In this document: piece by piece, positions 16,893 through 24,846 of the stretch
Position numbering within the stretch: the stretch's first letter is position 1
Layout of the letters: each line of letters starts with the position of its first letter
Notes under the pieces: generated by a model
Told to the model about the DNA's origin: nothing
The model's input: only the letters and a program-made list of their open reading frames with translations
Database searches by the model: none
Assembly (NCBI GenBank): GCA_900316645.1
Contig: ONDP01000029.1
Coordinates: 1 to 35,254, forward strand
Reading direction: 5' to 3'
DNA: 35,254 nucleotides
From: an uncultured Prevotellaceae bacterium
Lineage (GTDB): Bacteria > Bacteroidota > Bacteroidia > Bacteroidales > Bacteroidaceae
Position numbers and translations under genes: made by a program

Positions 16893-16921
16893 CGAATAAG
16901 TGAGCAGAAAACCAAATTTTA

Positions 16922-16963
16922 TTTGAGTTTTCTCAAACGTGAGTAATTTCGAGACGAAGTCTC
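16922..16963. promoter_or_regulatory. two small inverted repeats between divergent promoters
   Basis: TTTGAG-tttt-CTCAAA (16922-16937) and GAGAC-gaa-GTCTC (16951-16963), the second followed by another CTCAAA-like run. They lie between the yhhQ and thioredoxin promoters and may be operator sites or fold in RNA. Confidence 0.35.
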
Positions 16964-17013
16964 AAAGTTATTGTTTTTTTTATCACATATCGCTATAATT
17001 TCTAATTTTTTCA

Positions 17014-17021
17014 TATCTTTG
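17014..17021 (+). promoter_or_regulatory. -7 box of the TlpA-like gene
   Basis: TATCTTTG, 24 bp upstream of the ATG at 17046. A longer upstream frame (from 16971) overlaps this box and is therefore not used. Confidence 0.65.
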
Positions 17022-17045
17022 CAGCAAAATTTCAAAAAACAGCAT

Positions 17046-17885
17046 ATGAAAAAAATCATCACTTTAGTACTGTTGGCTGTCACAATGACGGCACAGGCAC
17101 AAACACATTTGGATCCGTACCAACCACTGATGGACGCTATCGACAAGCAGGGAGAGGATATTCTGAGTCAATATCGCGCACTGCAAGAGAAAGACCCGAA
17201 GGGAGAACTGCCCGAAAGCAAGGCAAAGGCAAAAATCCTGTCGGACAGACTCGACTCACTGGGCGAGGTGCAGCTCAATCTCGTCCGCGAGATTATCCGC
17301 GACAACAAAGACAACGAACTGCCCGTCAAATACATCAAGGATGCCTTGTATCAGTTAAGCTACGAGGATTTGAAGGCTGCCCTTGCCCCGCGCACAGCCT
17401 ACTATAACAGTCCTGAGCTCGCCGAGGCCAAGACACTGTTGGCCAACTACGAGAAGCGTGCACCGGGCAAGCAGTTCCACGAACTGACGATGAAAGACCT
17501 GTCAGACAATGACGTCACACTGAGCCAGTGGGTAGGCAAAGGCAACTACGTGCTCGTTGACTTCTGGGCTTCCTGGTGCGGTCCCTGTCGCAGGGAGATG
17601 CCCTACGTTATAAAGGCCTACGAACTCTATCACGGCAAGGGATTCGAAGTCGTAGGCGTATCGTTCGACCAGAAGAAGGATGCCTGGGTGAATGCCATCC
17701 AGCAGATGGGTATGAAATGGCCGCAGATGAGCGACCTGAAGGGATGGAAATGTGCTGCCTCCGACCTCTACGGCATCAACAGCATCCCCTCCAACGTACT
17801 GGTTGACCCCACAGGCAAGATAGTCGCTATGGACCTGCGCGGTCAGAAACTGCTCAATACACTGAAAGACATCTACGGAGAGTAA
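17046..17885 (+). CDS. periplasmic TlpA/ResA-like thioredoxin-fold protein
   Basis: A 279-residue exported protein with a signal peptide (MKKIITLVLLAVTMTAQAQ). An N-terminal helical region (about 20-135) is charged and unlike other domains I know. A C-terminal thioredoxin domain (about 140-279) carries the redox motif WASWCGPCR (Cys178, Cys181) and the cis-proline in SIPSN (Pro248). This arrangement is common in Bacteroidota, where such proteins reduce periplasmic disulfides. Partner unknown. It is monocistronic and converges with asnB across the GC-rich hairpin repeat. Confidence 0.85.
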   Translation: MKKIITLVLLAVTMTAQAQTHLDPYQPLMDAIDKQGEDILSQYRALQEKDPKGELPESKAKAKILSDRLDSLGEVQLNLVREIIRDNKDNELPVKYIKDALYQLSYEDLKAALAPRTAYYNSPELAEAKTLLANYEKRAPGKQFHELTMKDLSDNDVTLSQWVGKGNYVLVDFWASWCGPCRREMPYVIKAYELYHGKGFEVVGVSFDQKKDAWVNAIQQMGMKWPQMSDLKGWKCAASDLYGINSIPSNVLVDPTGKIVAMDLRGQKLLNTLKDIYGE

Positions 17886-17887
17886 CA

Positions 17888-17919
17888 CCCCTCCTCCCCT
17901 CGGGGAGGTCGGGAGGGGG
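17888..17919. repeat. 32-bp GC-rich hairpin repeat, copy 1
   Basis: A C-rich then G-rich sequence built around CTCCCCTCGGGGAG, identical over 32 bp to 34867-34898. It lies between the convergent TlpA-like gene and asnB and could work as a two-way terminator. It is far more GC-rich than its surroundings. Confidence 0.85.
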
Positions 17920-17924
17920 TTAGG

Positions 17925-19631
17925 TTAATAGGCCTGTTCGTGAACACCTTTGACAGCGCGTCCACTGGGGTCGTTCATGTTGCGGAAAGCCTCGTCCCAT
18001 TCCAAGGCAATGGCTGTGGAACAGGCAACACTCGCCTCACTGGGTACACTACGTGCTGCACTTTCGCTGGGGAAGTGCTCAGCAAAGATGCTTCTATAGT
18101 AATACTCCTCTTTGTTCTTTGGCGGGTTGATGGGGAACCGTTCTGCCGCATGAGCCATCTGCTCGTCGGACACTGCCTCTGAGGTGATTCGCTTCAGGGT
18201 GTCTATCCACGAATACCCTACCCCGTCGCTGAACTGCTCTTTCTGTCGCCAAACAATCTCCTCGGGCAACATATCCGAGAATGCTTCGCGGACTATCTTC
18301 TTTTCGATAGTCTTTCCTGAACACATCTTCGCCTTCGGATTGGTGCGCATTGCCACGTCAAGGAATTCCTTATCGAGGAATGGCACACGTCCCTCTACGC
18401 CCCATGCCGACAGACTCTTGTTGGCACGCAGACAGTCGTAAAGATACAGTTTTGACAGTTTACGAACCGTTTCCTCATGGAATGCCTTTGCAGACGGGGC
18501 TTTATGGAAATAGAGATAGCCTCCGAAAATCTCATCGGCACCCTCGCCCGACAATACCATCTTGATACCCATCGACTTGATGACACGCGCCAGCAGATAC
18601 ATCGGAGTAGAGGCACGCACGGTGGTAACATCGTAGGTTTCAATAAAATAAATCACATCACGGATGGCATCAAGTCCCTCCTGGATGGTATAGTTGATTT
18701 CATGATGCACAGTACCGATATGGTCGGCCACCATTCGGGCCTTCGCCAAGTCGGGAGCCCCTTTCAGTCCTACAGCAAAGGAATGCAGACGGGGCCAATA
18801 TGCCTTGGTTTGCGAACCATCCTCAATGCGCATTTCGGAAAATCTCTCGGCAACGGCAGAAATCACCGATGAGTCGAGACCGCCACTGAGCAGTACTCCG
18901 TATGGAACATCAGACATCAGTTGGCGACGCACGGCTTCGCGCAGGGCCTGACGGATATCCTCGGAACTGGCATCATTATCCTTCACGGCATCATAGTCGA
19001 ACCAATCACGCTTGTAATACCTTTTCACTTCTAACTTTTCACTTTTCACTTCTAACTTTTCACTTTTCACTTCTCTCTTTTCACTCCAAATAAAGTGTCC
19101 CGGAGGGAAGGGTTCGTAACGCTGGCATTGTCCCTCAAGCGCTTTCAGTTCTGATGCAACATAGACAGTGCCATCGTCGTCATATCCAATATAAAGAGGT
19201 ATTACCCCGATAGGGTCGCGGGCTATCAGAAAGGCGTCGCGCTCCTCGTCGTACAGGGCAAAGGCAAAGATTCCGCTGATATCTTCAAGAAAGTCGGGCC
19301 CCTTCTGACGATACAAAGCCAAGATGACTTCGCAGTCGGAACCCGTCTGAAACTCATATTGTCCGGCAAACGATTTACGGATGTCCTGATGGTTGTATAT
19401 CTCACCATTGACGGCAAGCACCTGATGCCTGTCCGGTGAGAAAAGCGGCTGTTTGCCACTCTCCGGATCCACAATACTCAGTCGTTCATGGGCTAAGATA
19501 GCAGAGCCTCCACAATAGATACCACTCCAGTCGGGACCACGGTGGCGGATTTTCTGACTCATGCGCAGGGCTTTCTGTCGGAGTTCCTGCGTCTGCTGCC
19601 TAACATTGAAAATTGCTACGATTCCACACAT
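17925..19631 (-). CDS. asnB: glutamine-hydrolysing asparagine synthase
   Basis: A 568-residue cytoplasmic enzyme making asparagine from aspartate, glutamine and ATP. The N-terminal class II amidotransferase begins MCGIVAIF with nucleophile Cys2 (the mature N-terminus), with RHRGPD and NGEIYNH motifs. The synthase domain has the PP-loop LLSGGLDSS at 247-255. Residues 183-203 (SEKREVK, then SEKLEVK twice) are an insertion relative to E. coli AsnB, encoded exactly by a nine-unit heptanucleotide array. It falls in the linker between the two domains just before YYKRDWFDYDAV and should be tolerated. Last gene of the pyrG-purF-asnB run, 12 bp after purF. Confidence 0.94.
   Translation of the reverse strand: MCGIVAIFNVRQQTQELRQKALRMSQKIRHRGPDWSGIYCGGSAILAHERLSIVDPESGKQPLFSPDRHQVLAVNGEIYNHQDIRKSFAGQYEFQTGSDCEVILALYRQKGPDFLEDISGIFAFALYDEERDAFLIARDPIGVIPLYIGYDDDGTVYVASELKALEGQCQRYEPFPPGHFIWSEKREVKSEKLEVKSEKLEVKRYYKRDWFDYDAVKDNDASSEDIRQALREAVRRQLMSDVPYGVLLSGGLDSSVISAVAERFSEMRIEDGSQTKAYWPRLHSFAVGLKGAPDLAKARMVADHIGTVHHEINYTIQEGLDAIRDVIYFIETYDVTTVRASTPMYLLARVIKSMGIKMVLSGEGADEIFGGYLYFHKAPSAKAFHEETVRKLSKLYLYDCLRANKSLSAWGVEGRVPFLDKEFLDVAMRTNPKAKMCSGKTIEKKIVREAFSDMLPEEIVWRQKEQFSDGVGYSWIDTLKRITSEAVSDEQMAHAAERFPINPPKNKEEYYYRSIFAEHFPSESAARSVPSEASVACSTAIALEWDEAFRNMNDPSGRAVKGVHEQAY
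19022..19084 (-). repeat. heptanucleotide array inside asnB, GTGAAAA type, 9 units
   Basis: Nine 7-bp units (plus-strand TTTTCAC/TTCTAAC/TTCTCTC) fill exactly 63 bp. Because nine units are 21 codons, the frame is kept. The order of variants GTGAAAA-GTGAAAA-GTTAGAA recurs, giving a 21-bp higher-order repeat. Confidence 0.93.
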
Positions 19632-19643
19632 AATCTTATTCTC

Positions 19644-21449
19644 CTATAATTGTAATTTCAATACTTGTTCTACATAATCCACAAAAGCCTTGTTGACCAA
19701 ACGAATACCGCCAGGCGTCGGATAATCGCCCGTGAAATACCAGTCGCCCTTGTGGGCAGGACAGGCACGGTGTAATCCGCCTATGCTCTGGAACACCAGT
19801 TCCACTGGGGTCTGCATACCCTTTGGTCGCAACATCTCCACTATTTTCTGATTGATTTCGTCAATCGTAAACGGCTCGTAAATGGCCTGCACATAATTAT
19901 TAAGTGAAGAGTTAAAAGTGAAGAGTGAAAAATTTGCTACCGCCGTTGTGTTTTCTTTGCATTTCCTATAGACATCGGCTATCAGTTGCTGCATGCCACG
20001 CTCCTGGATGAGTGCTATGGCAGCCCGGAAGGCACAGAGTTCCTCCAGATGCGACATATCTATTCCATAGTAGTCGGGATAGCGTATCTGCGGCGACGAA
20101 CTGACCATCACTATTTTCTTGGGATGTAGCCGGTCGAGTATCTTGAAGATACTCTCACGCAGCGTCGTACCTCGCACAATACTGTCGTCGATGATGACGA
20201 GATTGTCTTCATAGGGTGTCAGACAACCATAGGTGACGTCATAGACATGAGCTGCCAAATCGTTACGTTCGGCACCCTCAGTGATGAAGGTGCGGAGCTT
20301 GATATCCTTCCACACCACTTTTTCTATCCTCACTTCGTAGTGAAGGCGTCGGAAACCGTCGGTAATACCATAGAAGGCTACCTCGGCAGTATTGGGGATA
20401 TAGGAGAAAACGGTATGTTCCACATCGCTGTCGATGGCTTTCATAATGCGGGGCACCAACTGCTCACCCAACTGTTTCCGTTCGTGGTAGATGTCTCGGT
20501 CGGAACCTCGGCTGAAATAGATGCGTTCGAACGAACAGCGATAGTTTTCCTTTTGGGGAAGGATGGTTTCTAACCGGAGCTCCCCGTTCTGATGAACTAT
20601 CAGGGCCTGCCCTGGCTGCAATTCCTGAATATCTTCGGTCTGCAAGTCGAAAGTAGTCTGGATAACGGGGCGTTCACTGGCCAGCACCACAATCTCGTCG
20701 TCCTGATAATAGAAAGCTGGACGGATTCCCCAAGGGTCGCGCACGGCAAACATCTCACCCGAACCTGTGAGTCCGCACATCACGTAGCCGCCGTCGAAAT
20801 GAGGCATGGTGGTTTTCAGCACATTCCCTATCTCCACGTGCGAATCAATATATCGGGTTATCTCCTCCCCTTCCATTCCCTGTTCCTTGGCTTCACGGAA
20901 GAGCCGTTCCACTTCACGGTCCAAGCGGTGGCCCATCAGTTCCAGGGTGATATAGGCGTCGCCATAGAAACGGGGCGACTGTCCCTGGCTGGTCAGATAC
21001 TGAAACACCTCGTCGATATTGGTCATATTGAAATTGCCACAGAGACAGAGATTTTTAGCCCTCCAGTTGTTACGGCGCAGGAAGGGATGCACATACTGCA
21101 GTCCGCTGCGTCCTGTCGTGGAATAACGGAGGTGACCCATGTAGAGTTGGGAATTGACAATTGGCAATTGACAATTGACAATTGCTGCGCTTTCTATCCT
21201 TCCAAAAATCTCGGTGATGGCATCTTTTCCTTCTGCACGCTCACGGAACATATACTCGCTGCCTGGCTGGGCGTTGAGGTCAACACAGGCAATACCGGCA
21301 CCTTCCTGTCCACGGTTGTGCTGTTTCTCCATCAGCAGATAGAGTTTGTTCAAGCCATAGCGACTCGTTCCGTATTTCTGTTGGTAATAGTCCAACGGCT
21401 TCAACAGGCGTATCAGCGCCACTCCACATTCATGCTTCAACTGTTCCAT
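19644..21449 (-). CDS. purF: amidophosphoribosyltransferase-family protein (long Bacteroidota form)
   Basis: A 601-residue protein with an N-terminal class II glutamine amidotransferase domain and a C-terminal phosphoribosyltransferase domain. Cys8 in HECGVALI should become the N-terminal nucleophile after removal of a short propeptide. The PRPP loop is VIIDDSIVRGTT (418-429). PurF makes phosphoribosylamine, the first step of purine synthesis. This form is longer than E. coli PurF and a paralogous role cannot be excluded. Two insertions come from heptanucleotide arrays: IVNCQLPIVNSQL (about 90-102) before YMGHLRYST, and FSLFTFNSSL (about 507-516). The ATG at 21449 is preferred over the GTG at 21452. 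Its start overlaps the end of pyrG by 20 bp. Confidence 0.87.
   Translation of the reverse strand: MEQLKHECGVALIRLLKPLDYYQQKYGTSRYGLNKLYLLMEKQHNRGQEGAGIACVDLNAQPGSEYMFRERAEGKDAITEIFGRIESAAIVNCQLPIVNSQLYMGHLRYSTTGRSGLQYVHPFLRRNNWRAKNLCLCGNFNMTNIDEVFQYLTSQGQSPRFYGDAYITLELMGHRLDREVERLFREAKEQGMEGEEITRYIDSHVEIGNVLKTTMPHFDGGYVMCGLTGSGEMFAVRDPWGIRPAFYYQDDEIVVLASERPVIQTTFDLQTEDIQELQPGQALIVHQNGELRLETILPQKENYRCSFERIYFSRGSDRDIYHERKQLGEQLVPRIMKAIDSDVEHTVFSYIPNTAEVAFYGITDGFRRLHYEVRIEKVVWKDIKLRTFITEGAERNDLAAHVYDVTYGCLTPYEDNLVIIDDSIVRGTTLRESIFKILDRLHPKKIVMVSSSPQIRYPDYYGIDMSHLEELCAFRAAIALIQERGMQQLIADVYRKCKENTTAVANFSLFTFNSSLNNYVQAIYEPFTIDEINQKIVEMLRPKGMQTPVELVFQSIGGLHRACPAHKGDWYFTGDYPTPGGIRLVNKAFVDYVEQVLKLQL
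19901..19943 (+). repeat. TTAA-like + 4 heptanucleotides + ATTTGCTACCGC element inside purF
   Basis: Plus strand: TTAA (19900-19903), then GTGAAGA, GTTAAAA, GTGAAGA, GTGAAAA (19904-19931), then ATTTGCTACCGC (19932-19943). The same arrangement, including the 12-bp right flank, occurs in pyrG at 22670-22713 in the opposite orientation. Confidence 0.9.
21147..21181 (+). repeat. heptanucleotide array inside purF, TTGACAA type, 5 units
   Basis: Units TTGGGAA, TTGACAA, TTGGCAA, TTGACAA, TTGACAA. On the coding strand it gives the inserted peptide IVNCQLPIVNSQL before the conserved MGHLRYST. Confidence 0.92.
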
Positions 21450-23097
21450 CACTACAAGCTTTTATAAACGACATAAACAAGGGATGCGGACGTAGCACGG
21501 TAGAACTGTATTCCGGATGGAACTGTGTTCCGATATACCAGCGCAGAGTGGGAATCTCTACTATCTCCACCAAATGGGCAGTAGGATTGACACCCACCAG
21601 TTTCATGCCTTTCTGTTCATATTCCTCGGCATACTGATTGTTGAACTCATAACGGTGGCGGTGACGCTCCTTTATTAATTGACAATTGACAATTGATAAT
21701 TGACAATTATAAGCCTCAAAAGCCTTGCTGCCTGTTACCAGTTCGCAGTCGTAGGCACCCAGTCGCATGGTACCGCCCATTTGGGTAATGGTTTTCTGCT
21801 CTTCCATCAGGTCAATCACGGGATGCGTCGTCTTAGCGTCCATCTCGCAACTGTTGGCATCTGAATAACCCAACACATTGCGGGCAAACTCAATCACCAT
21901 CATCTGCATACCCAGACAAATACCAAAAGTAGGAATGTCATGCGTACGGGTATATTCGGCAGCAATAATCTTGCCCTCAATGCCCCGCTGACCGAAGCCC
22001 GGGCAAATGACAATGCCCGCCATACCCTCCAGCTTCGCTGCCACATTGTCGGGTGTCACGTCCTCGCTGTTGATGAAGTGCAACTGGGCTTTCACATCAT
22101 TATAGATTCCTGCAAGGTTCAAACTCTCACGAATACTTTTATAGGCATCCTGCAAGTCGTATTTCCCCACCAGCCCGATATGAACCACGCGAGTGGCGTT
22201 GCGCTGTTTGTCAAGGAAATCATGCCACGATTTCATCTGGGGCGTCTCCCCTACCGGAATACCTATCTTGCGCAGAATGGCAGCATCAAGTCCCTGGCGC
22301 TGCATACTCACCGGCACATCATAGATGCTCGGCATATCCTCGCTCTGTACCACACATTCCAAATCGACATTACAGAACGACGCCACCTTCAGTCGCAGTG
22401 AGTCGTCAAGATGGCGCTCAGTGCGCAGTACGAGAATGTCGGGCTGAATACCCATTCCCTGCAGTTCTTTCACCGAGTGCTGCGTAGGCTTAGTCTTCAG
22501 TTCGTCGGCAGCTTTCAGATAAGGCACATAGGTCAGGTGAACACAGACAGCGTCACGTCCTAGCTGCCAGCGCAACTGTCGGATGGCCTCCATGAAGGGA
22601 GCACTCTCAATGTCGCCGATAGTACCGCCCACCTCCGTAATCACAAAGTCGAGTTGCTCTTCTGATGCGGTAGCAAATTTTTCACTATTCACTTTTCCCT
22701 TTTCACTTAAGCGGAGCATCCTCCGCTTTATCTCGTCCGTGATATGTGGCACCACCTGAATCGTCTTTCCCAAATAGTCACCCTTGCGCTCCCGTTCTAT
22801 GACAGTCTGATAGATGCGTCCCGTGGTGATGGAGTTGTTGCGAGTAGCCTCAATACCGGTAAACCGCTCGTAATGCCCCAGGTCAAGGTCGGTTTCCATA
22901 CCATCTACTGTCACATAGCACTCGCCGTGCTCATAGGGATTCAGTGTTCCCGGGTCGATATTGATGTAGGGGTCGAATTTCTGAATGGTAACTTTATAGC
23001 CCCTGGCCTGAAGCAGTTTCCCGATACTGGCGGAAATAATTCCCTTACCCAGTGACGAGACCACACCGCCTGTTACGAAGATATATTTTGTTTCCAT
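21430..23097 (-). CDS. pyrG: CTP synthase
   Basis: A 555-residue enzyme converting UTP to CTP with glutamine and ATP. The synthetase domain starts KYIFVTGGVVSSLGKG, with the Mg/ATP region FDPYINIDPGTLNP. The class I amidotransferase domain has Cys394 (FGICLGMQ) and His527/Glu529 (FHPEY). Two insertions match repeat arrays: about 131-148 (SEKGKVNSEKFATASEEQ, before LDFVITEVGGT) and about 464-473 (NCQLSIVNCQ, before LIKERHRHRYEFNN). All catalytic motifs are intact, so the enzyme is probably active. First gene of an operon with purF and asnB; an inverted repeat covers its promoter. Confidence 0.95.
   Translation of the reverse strand: METKYIFVTGGVVSSLGKGIISASIGKLLQARGYKVTIQKFDPYINIDPGTLNPYEHGECYVTVDGMETDLDLGHYERFTGIEATRNNSITTGRIYQTVIERERKGDYLGKTIQVVPHITDEIKRRMLRLSEKGKVNSEKFATASEEQLDFVITEVGGTIGDIESAPFMEAIRQLRWQLGRDAVCVHLTYVPYLKAADELKTKPTQHSVKELQGMGIQPDILVLRTERHLDDSLRLKVASFCNVDLECVVQSEDMPSIYDVPVSMQRQGLDAAILRKIGIPVGETPQMKSWHDFLDKQRNATRVVHIGLVGKYDLQDAYKSIRESLNLAGIYNDVKAQLHFINSEDVTPDNVAAKLEGMAGIVICPGFGQRGIEGKIIAAEYTRTHDIPTFGICLGMQMMVIEFARNVLGYSDANSCEMDAKTTHPVIDLMEEQKTITQMGGTMRLGAYDCELVTGSKAFEAYNCQLSIVNCQLIKERHRHRYEFNNQYAEEYEQKGMKLVGVNPTAHLVEIVEIPTLRWYIGTQFHPEYSSTVLRPHPLFMSFIKACSDGTVEA
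21679..21706 (+). repeat. heptanucleotide array inside pyrG, TTGACAA type, 4 units
   Basis: Units TTGACAA, TTGACAA, TTGATAA, TTGACAA, preceded by TTAA. The coding strand reads NCQLSIVNCQL, nearly the same peptide as the array in purF. Confidence 0.92.
22670..22713 (-). repeat. TTAA + 4 heptanucleotides + ATTTGCTACCGC element inside pyrG
   Basis: Minus strand: TTAA, GTGAAAA, GGGAAAA, GTGAATA, GTGAAAA, ATTTGCTACCGC. Same architecture and identical 12-bp right flank as the purF copy, but here it reads along the coding strand, whereas in purF it reads against it. Confidence 0.9.
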
Positions 23098-23142
23098 ATT
23101 TATATATTGATTGTATTGAAGTTTACTGTTACCGTGTTGTCA

Positions 23143-23168
23143 CTTTGCACAATTTTCGTGCAAAGATA
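23143..23168 (-). promoter_or_regulatory. pyrG promoter with overlapping inverted repeat
   Basis: The -7 box TATCTTTG is the reverse complement of 23161-23168. A perfect 8-bp inverted repeat, CTTTGCAC (23143-23150) and GTGCAAAG (23158-23165), overlaps it with a 7-nt spacer. It could be an operator over the promoter or an RNA hairpin at the 5' end of the pyrG-purF-asnB transcript. Confidence 0.6.
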
Positions 23169-23258
23169 AAACTTTCAGAAAGAAAAACCGCCCAAACCCT
23201 TTCACATTGTTTCTAAATTATCCAAGAAACTATCAATCTGAAAGCAAACAACGAAAAA

Positions 23259-23283
23259 CCCTTTCTTTTTGAAAGAAAAAGGG
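23259..23283 (-). terminator. rho-independent terminator after the WYL gene
   Basis: On the minus strand CCCTTT and CTTT pair with AAAG and AAAGGG (10 bp with a 2-nt bulge), followed by TTTTTCG. It ends the island's last transcription unit. The rest of 23169-23407 is AT-rich with no gene visible. Confidence 0.65.
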
Positions 23284-23407
23284 CTCTATTCTTGACAAAT
23301 TAAAAGCAATCTTTAACTTCAGTGGTTTTTATTTATTACTGAAGAATAACGGCTTACTTGTGTAAGGGGATAGTTTTAAATATATACCGAATTGATTCCT
23401 TTGCGAA

Positions 23408-24307
23408 TCAGTAATGTTCTAACATCTTCTCTATCGTATTCTTCATTTCATCTCTGACATGAAGAGGCTCCAACACCTCCAGTCTTTCCCTATGCCAAAG
23501 CAACTGCTGATAGAAATTATAGCATGGAACAAGGCGATATTCAAATATGCTCCAATCGTTATTAATCTCTACCTCCTCTTGAGATTCGTGGATGGGTAAT
23601 GCTCTGACATACTCCACTTGCGCTCCGTATATCTTAATCCTTATCTTCTCAGGCTTTTGGTCATCAGAATGGTTTACTCCAAAACTACCATCAAAGTATT
23701 CTTCGGCAGATATTTTATGAGTGGGGAGCATTTTTTTTTCTGTCAGCATAATATTTTCCATTCTTTCCAATGCAAAGATAGAAATACCATGATGACGATT
23801 GTCGGGTTCTGCAGCAAGATACCATCGTTGTTCCCAAGTCCTCAGAAAGTAAGGAATCAACAACTGATGTTTAACAGTCTTCTTGTTAAATGAATAGTAA
23901 TCACATTCTATCCCCCTTTTCTTGTCAATCGCTTCAAGGATTATCTGGACATTCTCAACACCGGTTGGTGCTTCTGTCAACATAATCTTTTCACGATGTT
24001 TCAATGCAAGTTCTGTCATTCCCTCAATATGATAGGCCGACAGCAAATAGTCATATAGCGAGTCATCCTCACCATATAGAGCTTGGTGACGATGTAATTC
24101 ATATTTACCCGTTCGCTGATTGAAATCAATATGGCATGGAAATGTCTCGTCAATGTAGTCTTTATACCTAAGGAAAGTACGAGGTTGTATTTCCTCACCT
24201 TCATAGAGTGTAGAATACTGGTAATAGTCATTAATCTCCCTCAGAGTCATTGGCCCCTTTCGTTCCATGAGATTAATTAGATAGAGGCATTTCTTCAGTT
24301 TTGACAT
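23408..24307 (-). CDS. WYL-domain transcriptional regulator 1
   Basis: A 299-residue regulator. The N-terminus (MSKLKKCLYLINLMERKGPMT) looks like a winged helix-turn-helix, with a second DNA-binding segment around RTFLRYKDYI. The WYL domain includes ECDYYSFNK, LIPYFLRTWEQRWYLAA (W162-Y163-L164) and FALERME. A C-terminal WCX-like part ends EVLEPLHVRDEMKN. WYL proteins bind nucleic acid ligands and often control phage-defence genes. The start at 24307 is chosen because a promoter box sits just upstream at 24325-24332. It closes the island on its 3' side. Confidence 0.88.
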   Translation of the reverse strand: MSKLKKCLYLINLMERKGPMTLREINDYYQYSTLYEGEEIQPRTFLRYKDYIDETFPCHIDFNQRTGKYELHRHQALYGEDDSLYDYLLSAYHIEGMTELALKHREKIMLTEAPTGVENVQIILEAIDKKRGIECDYYSFNKKTVKHQLLIPYFLRTWEQRWYLAAEPDNRHHGISIFALERMENIMLTEKKMLPTHKISAEEYFDGSFGVNHSDDQKPEKIRIKIYGAQVEYVRALPIHESQEEVEINNDWSIFEYRLVPCYNFYQQLLWHRERLEVLEPLHVRDEMKNTIEKMLEHY

Positions 24308-24324
24308 ATTGGTAAATTTTTGTG

Positions 24325-24332
24325 CAAATATA
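24325..24332 (-). promoter_or_regulatory. -7 box of WYL regulator 1
   Basis: Reverse complement reads TATATTTG, 17 bp upstream of the ATG at 24307; gives the regulator its own transcript. Confidence 0.55.
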
Positions 24333-24390
24333 GTGATTATATCTATAAACACAAAGAATCATGCTCATCTTTTTCATACTTGACTGTTTT

Positions 24391-24828
24391 TTATTTGCAT
24401 ATCAGGGCCACTCTTGTATTTAGGTCCTTGGCGATTCTATGTAACTCCTCTCGATTCTTCTCAACAAAATCATTATCGCATTTAATAATCAGCCAATCCT
24501 TCTTAAAACCTTCAAAATCCATAATGACTGTTGCTGTTATCGATTGAATGTTGCCTGCATTAAAATCATAAAAACGATAGTCACCTTTAATTATCCTTTC
24601 AAGATCACCCCTTGACCATCTCTTTTTCAGTACTTTTATAGCTGCATTGCTATTAAAATTGGGTATAAACCAGACGCTAGACTGTTTAAGTTCTAGTGTG
24701 ATGTATCTCCAAAGCTTCATCCAATTTGTTGAACTTGGCAATTCATGGGTATTCCCAGGTTGAATGAATTGAAGCCAGAAGAACTGATTAATCAGCAAAT
24801 TAGGGTATGGATCTTTTTTTATTTTCAT
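24391..24828 (-). CDS. hypothetical protein, island gene (145 aa)
   Basis: I do not recognise this protein. It is basic, rich in aromatic residues (WLQF, WMKLWRYI, SSVWFIPNFN) and has no signal peptide or clear membrane span. A central KKRWSRGDLERIIKGDYRFYDF and a C-terminal helix ending TRVALICK are visible. It is 18 bp after the Sel1-repeat gene and is the last member of that three-gene unit, with the WYL gene following on its own promoter. Confidence 0.65.
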   Translation of the reverse strand: MKIKKDPYPNLLINQFFWLQFIQPGNTHELPSSTNWMKLWRYITLELKQSSVWFIPNFNSNAAIKVLKKRWSRGDLERIIKGDYRFYDFNAGNIQSITATVIMDFEGFKKDWLIIKCDNDFVEKNREELHRIAKDLNTRVALICK

Positions 24829-24846
24829 ATTATCTTTGCTTTTAAC

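Noticed and set aside
16971-17045. upstream extension of the TlpA-like protein
   Set aside because: It would precede the promoter box at 17014-17021 and would bury the signal peptide internally.
19022-22713. assembly or sequencing artefacts in asnB, purF and pyrG
   Set aside because: All five insertions keep the frame and lie before conserved motifs, which random errors would not do; treated as real.
24831-24838. TATCTTTG on the plus strand between two island genes
   Set aside because: No plus-strand gene follows; probably a chance match in AT-rich DNA.
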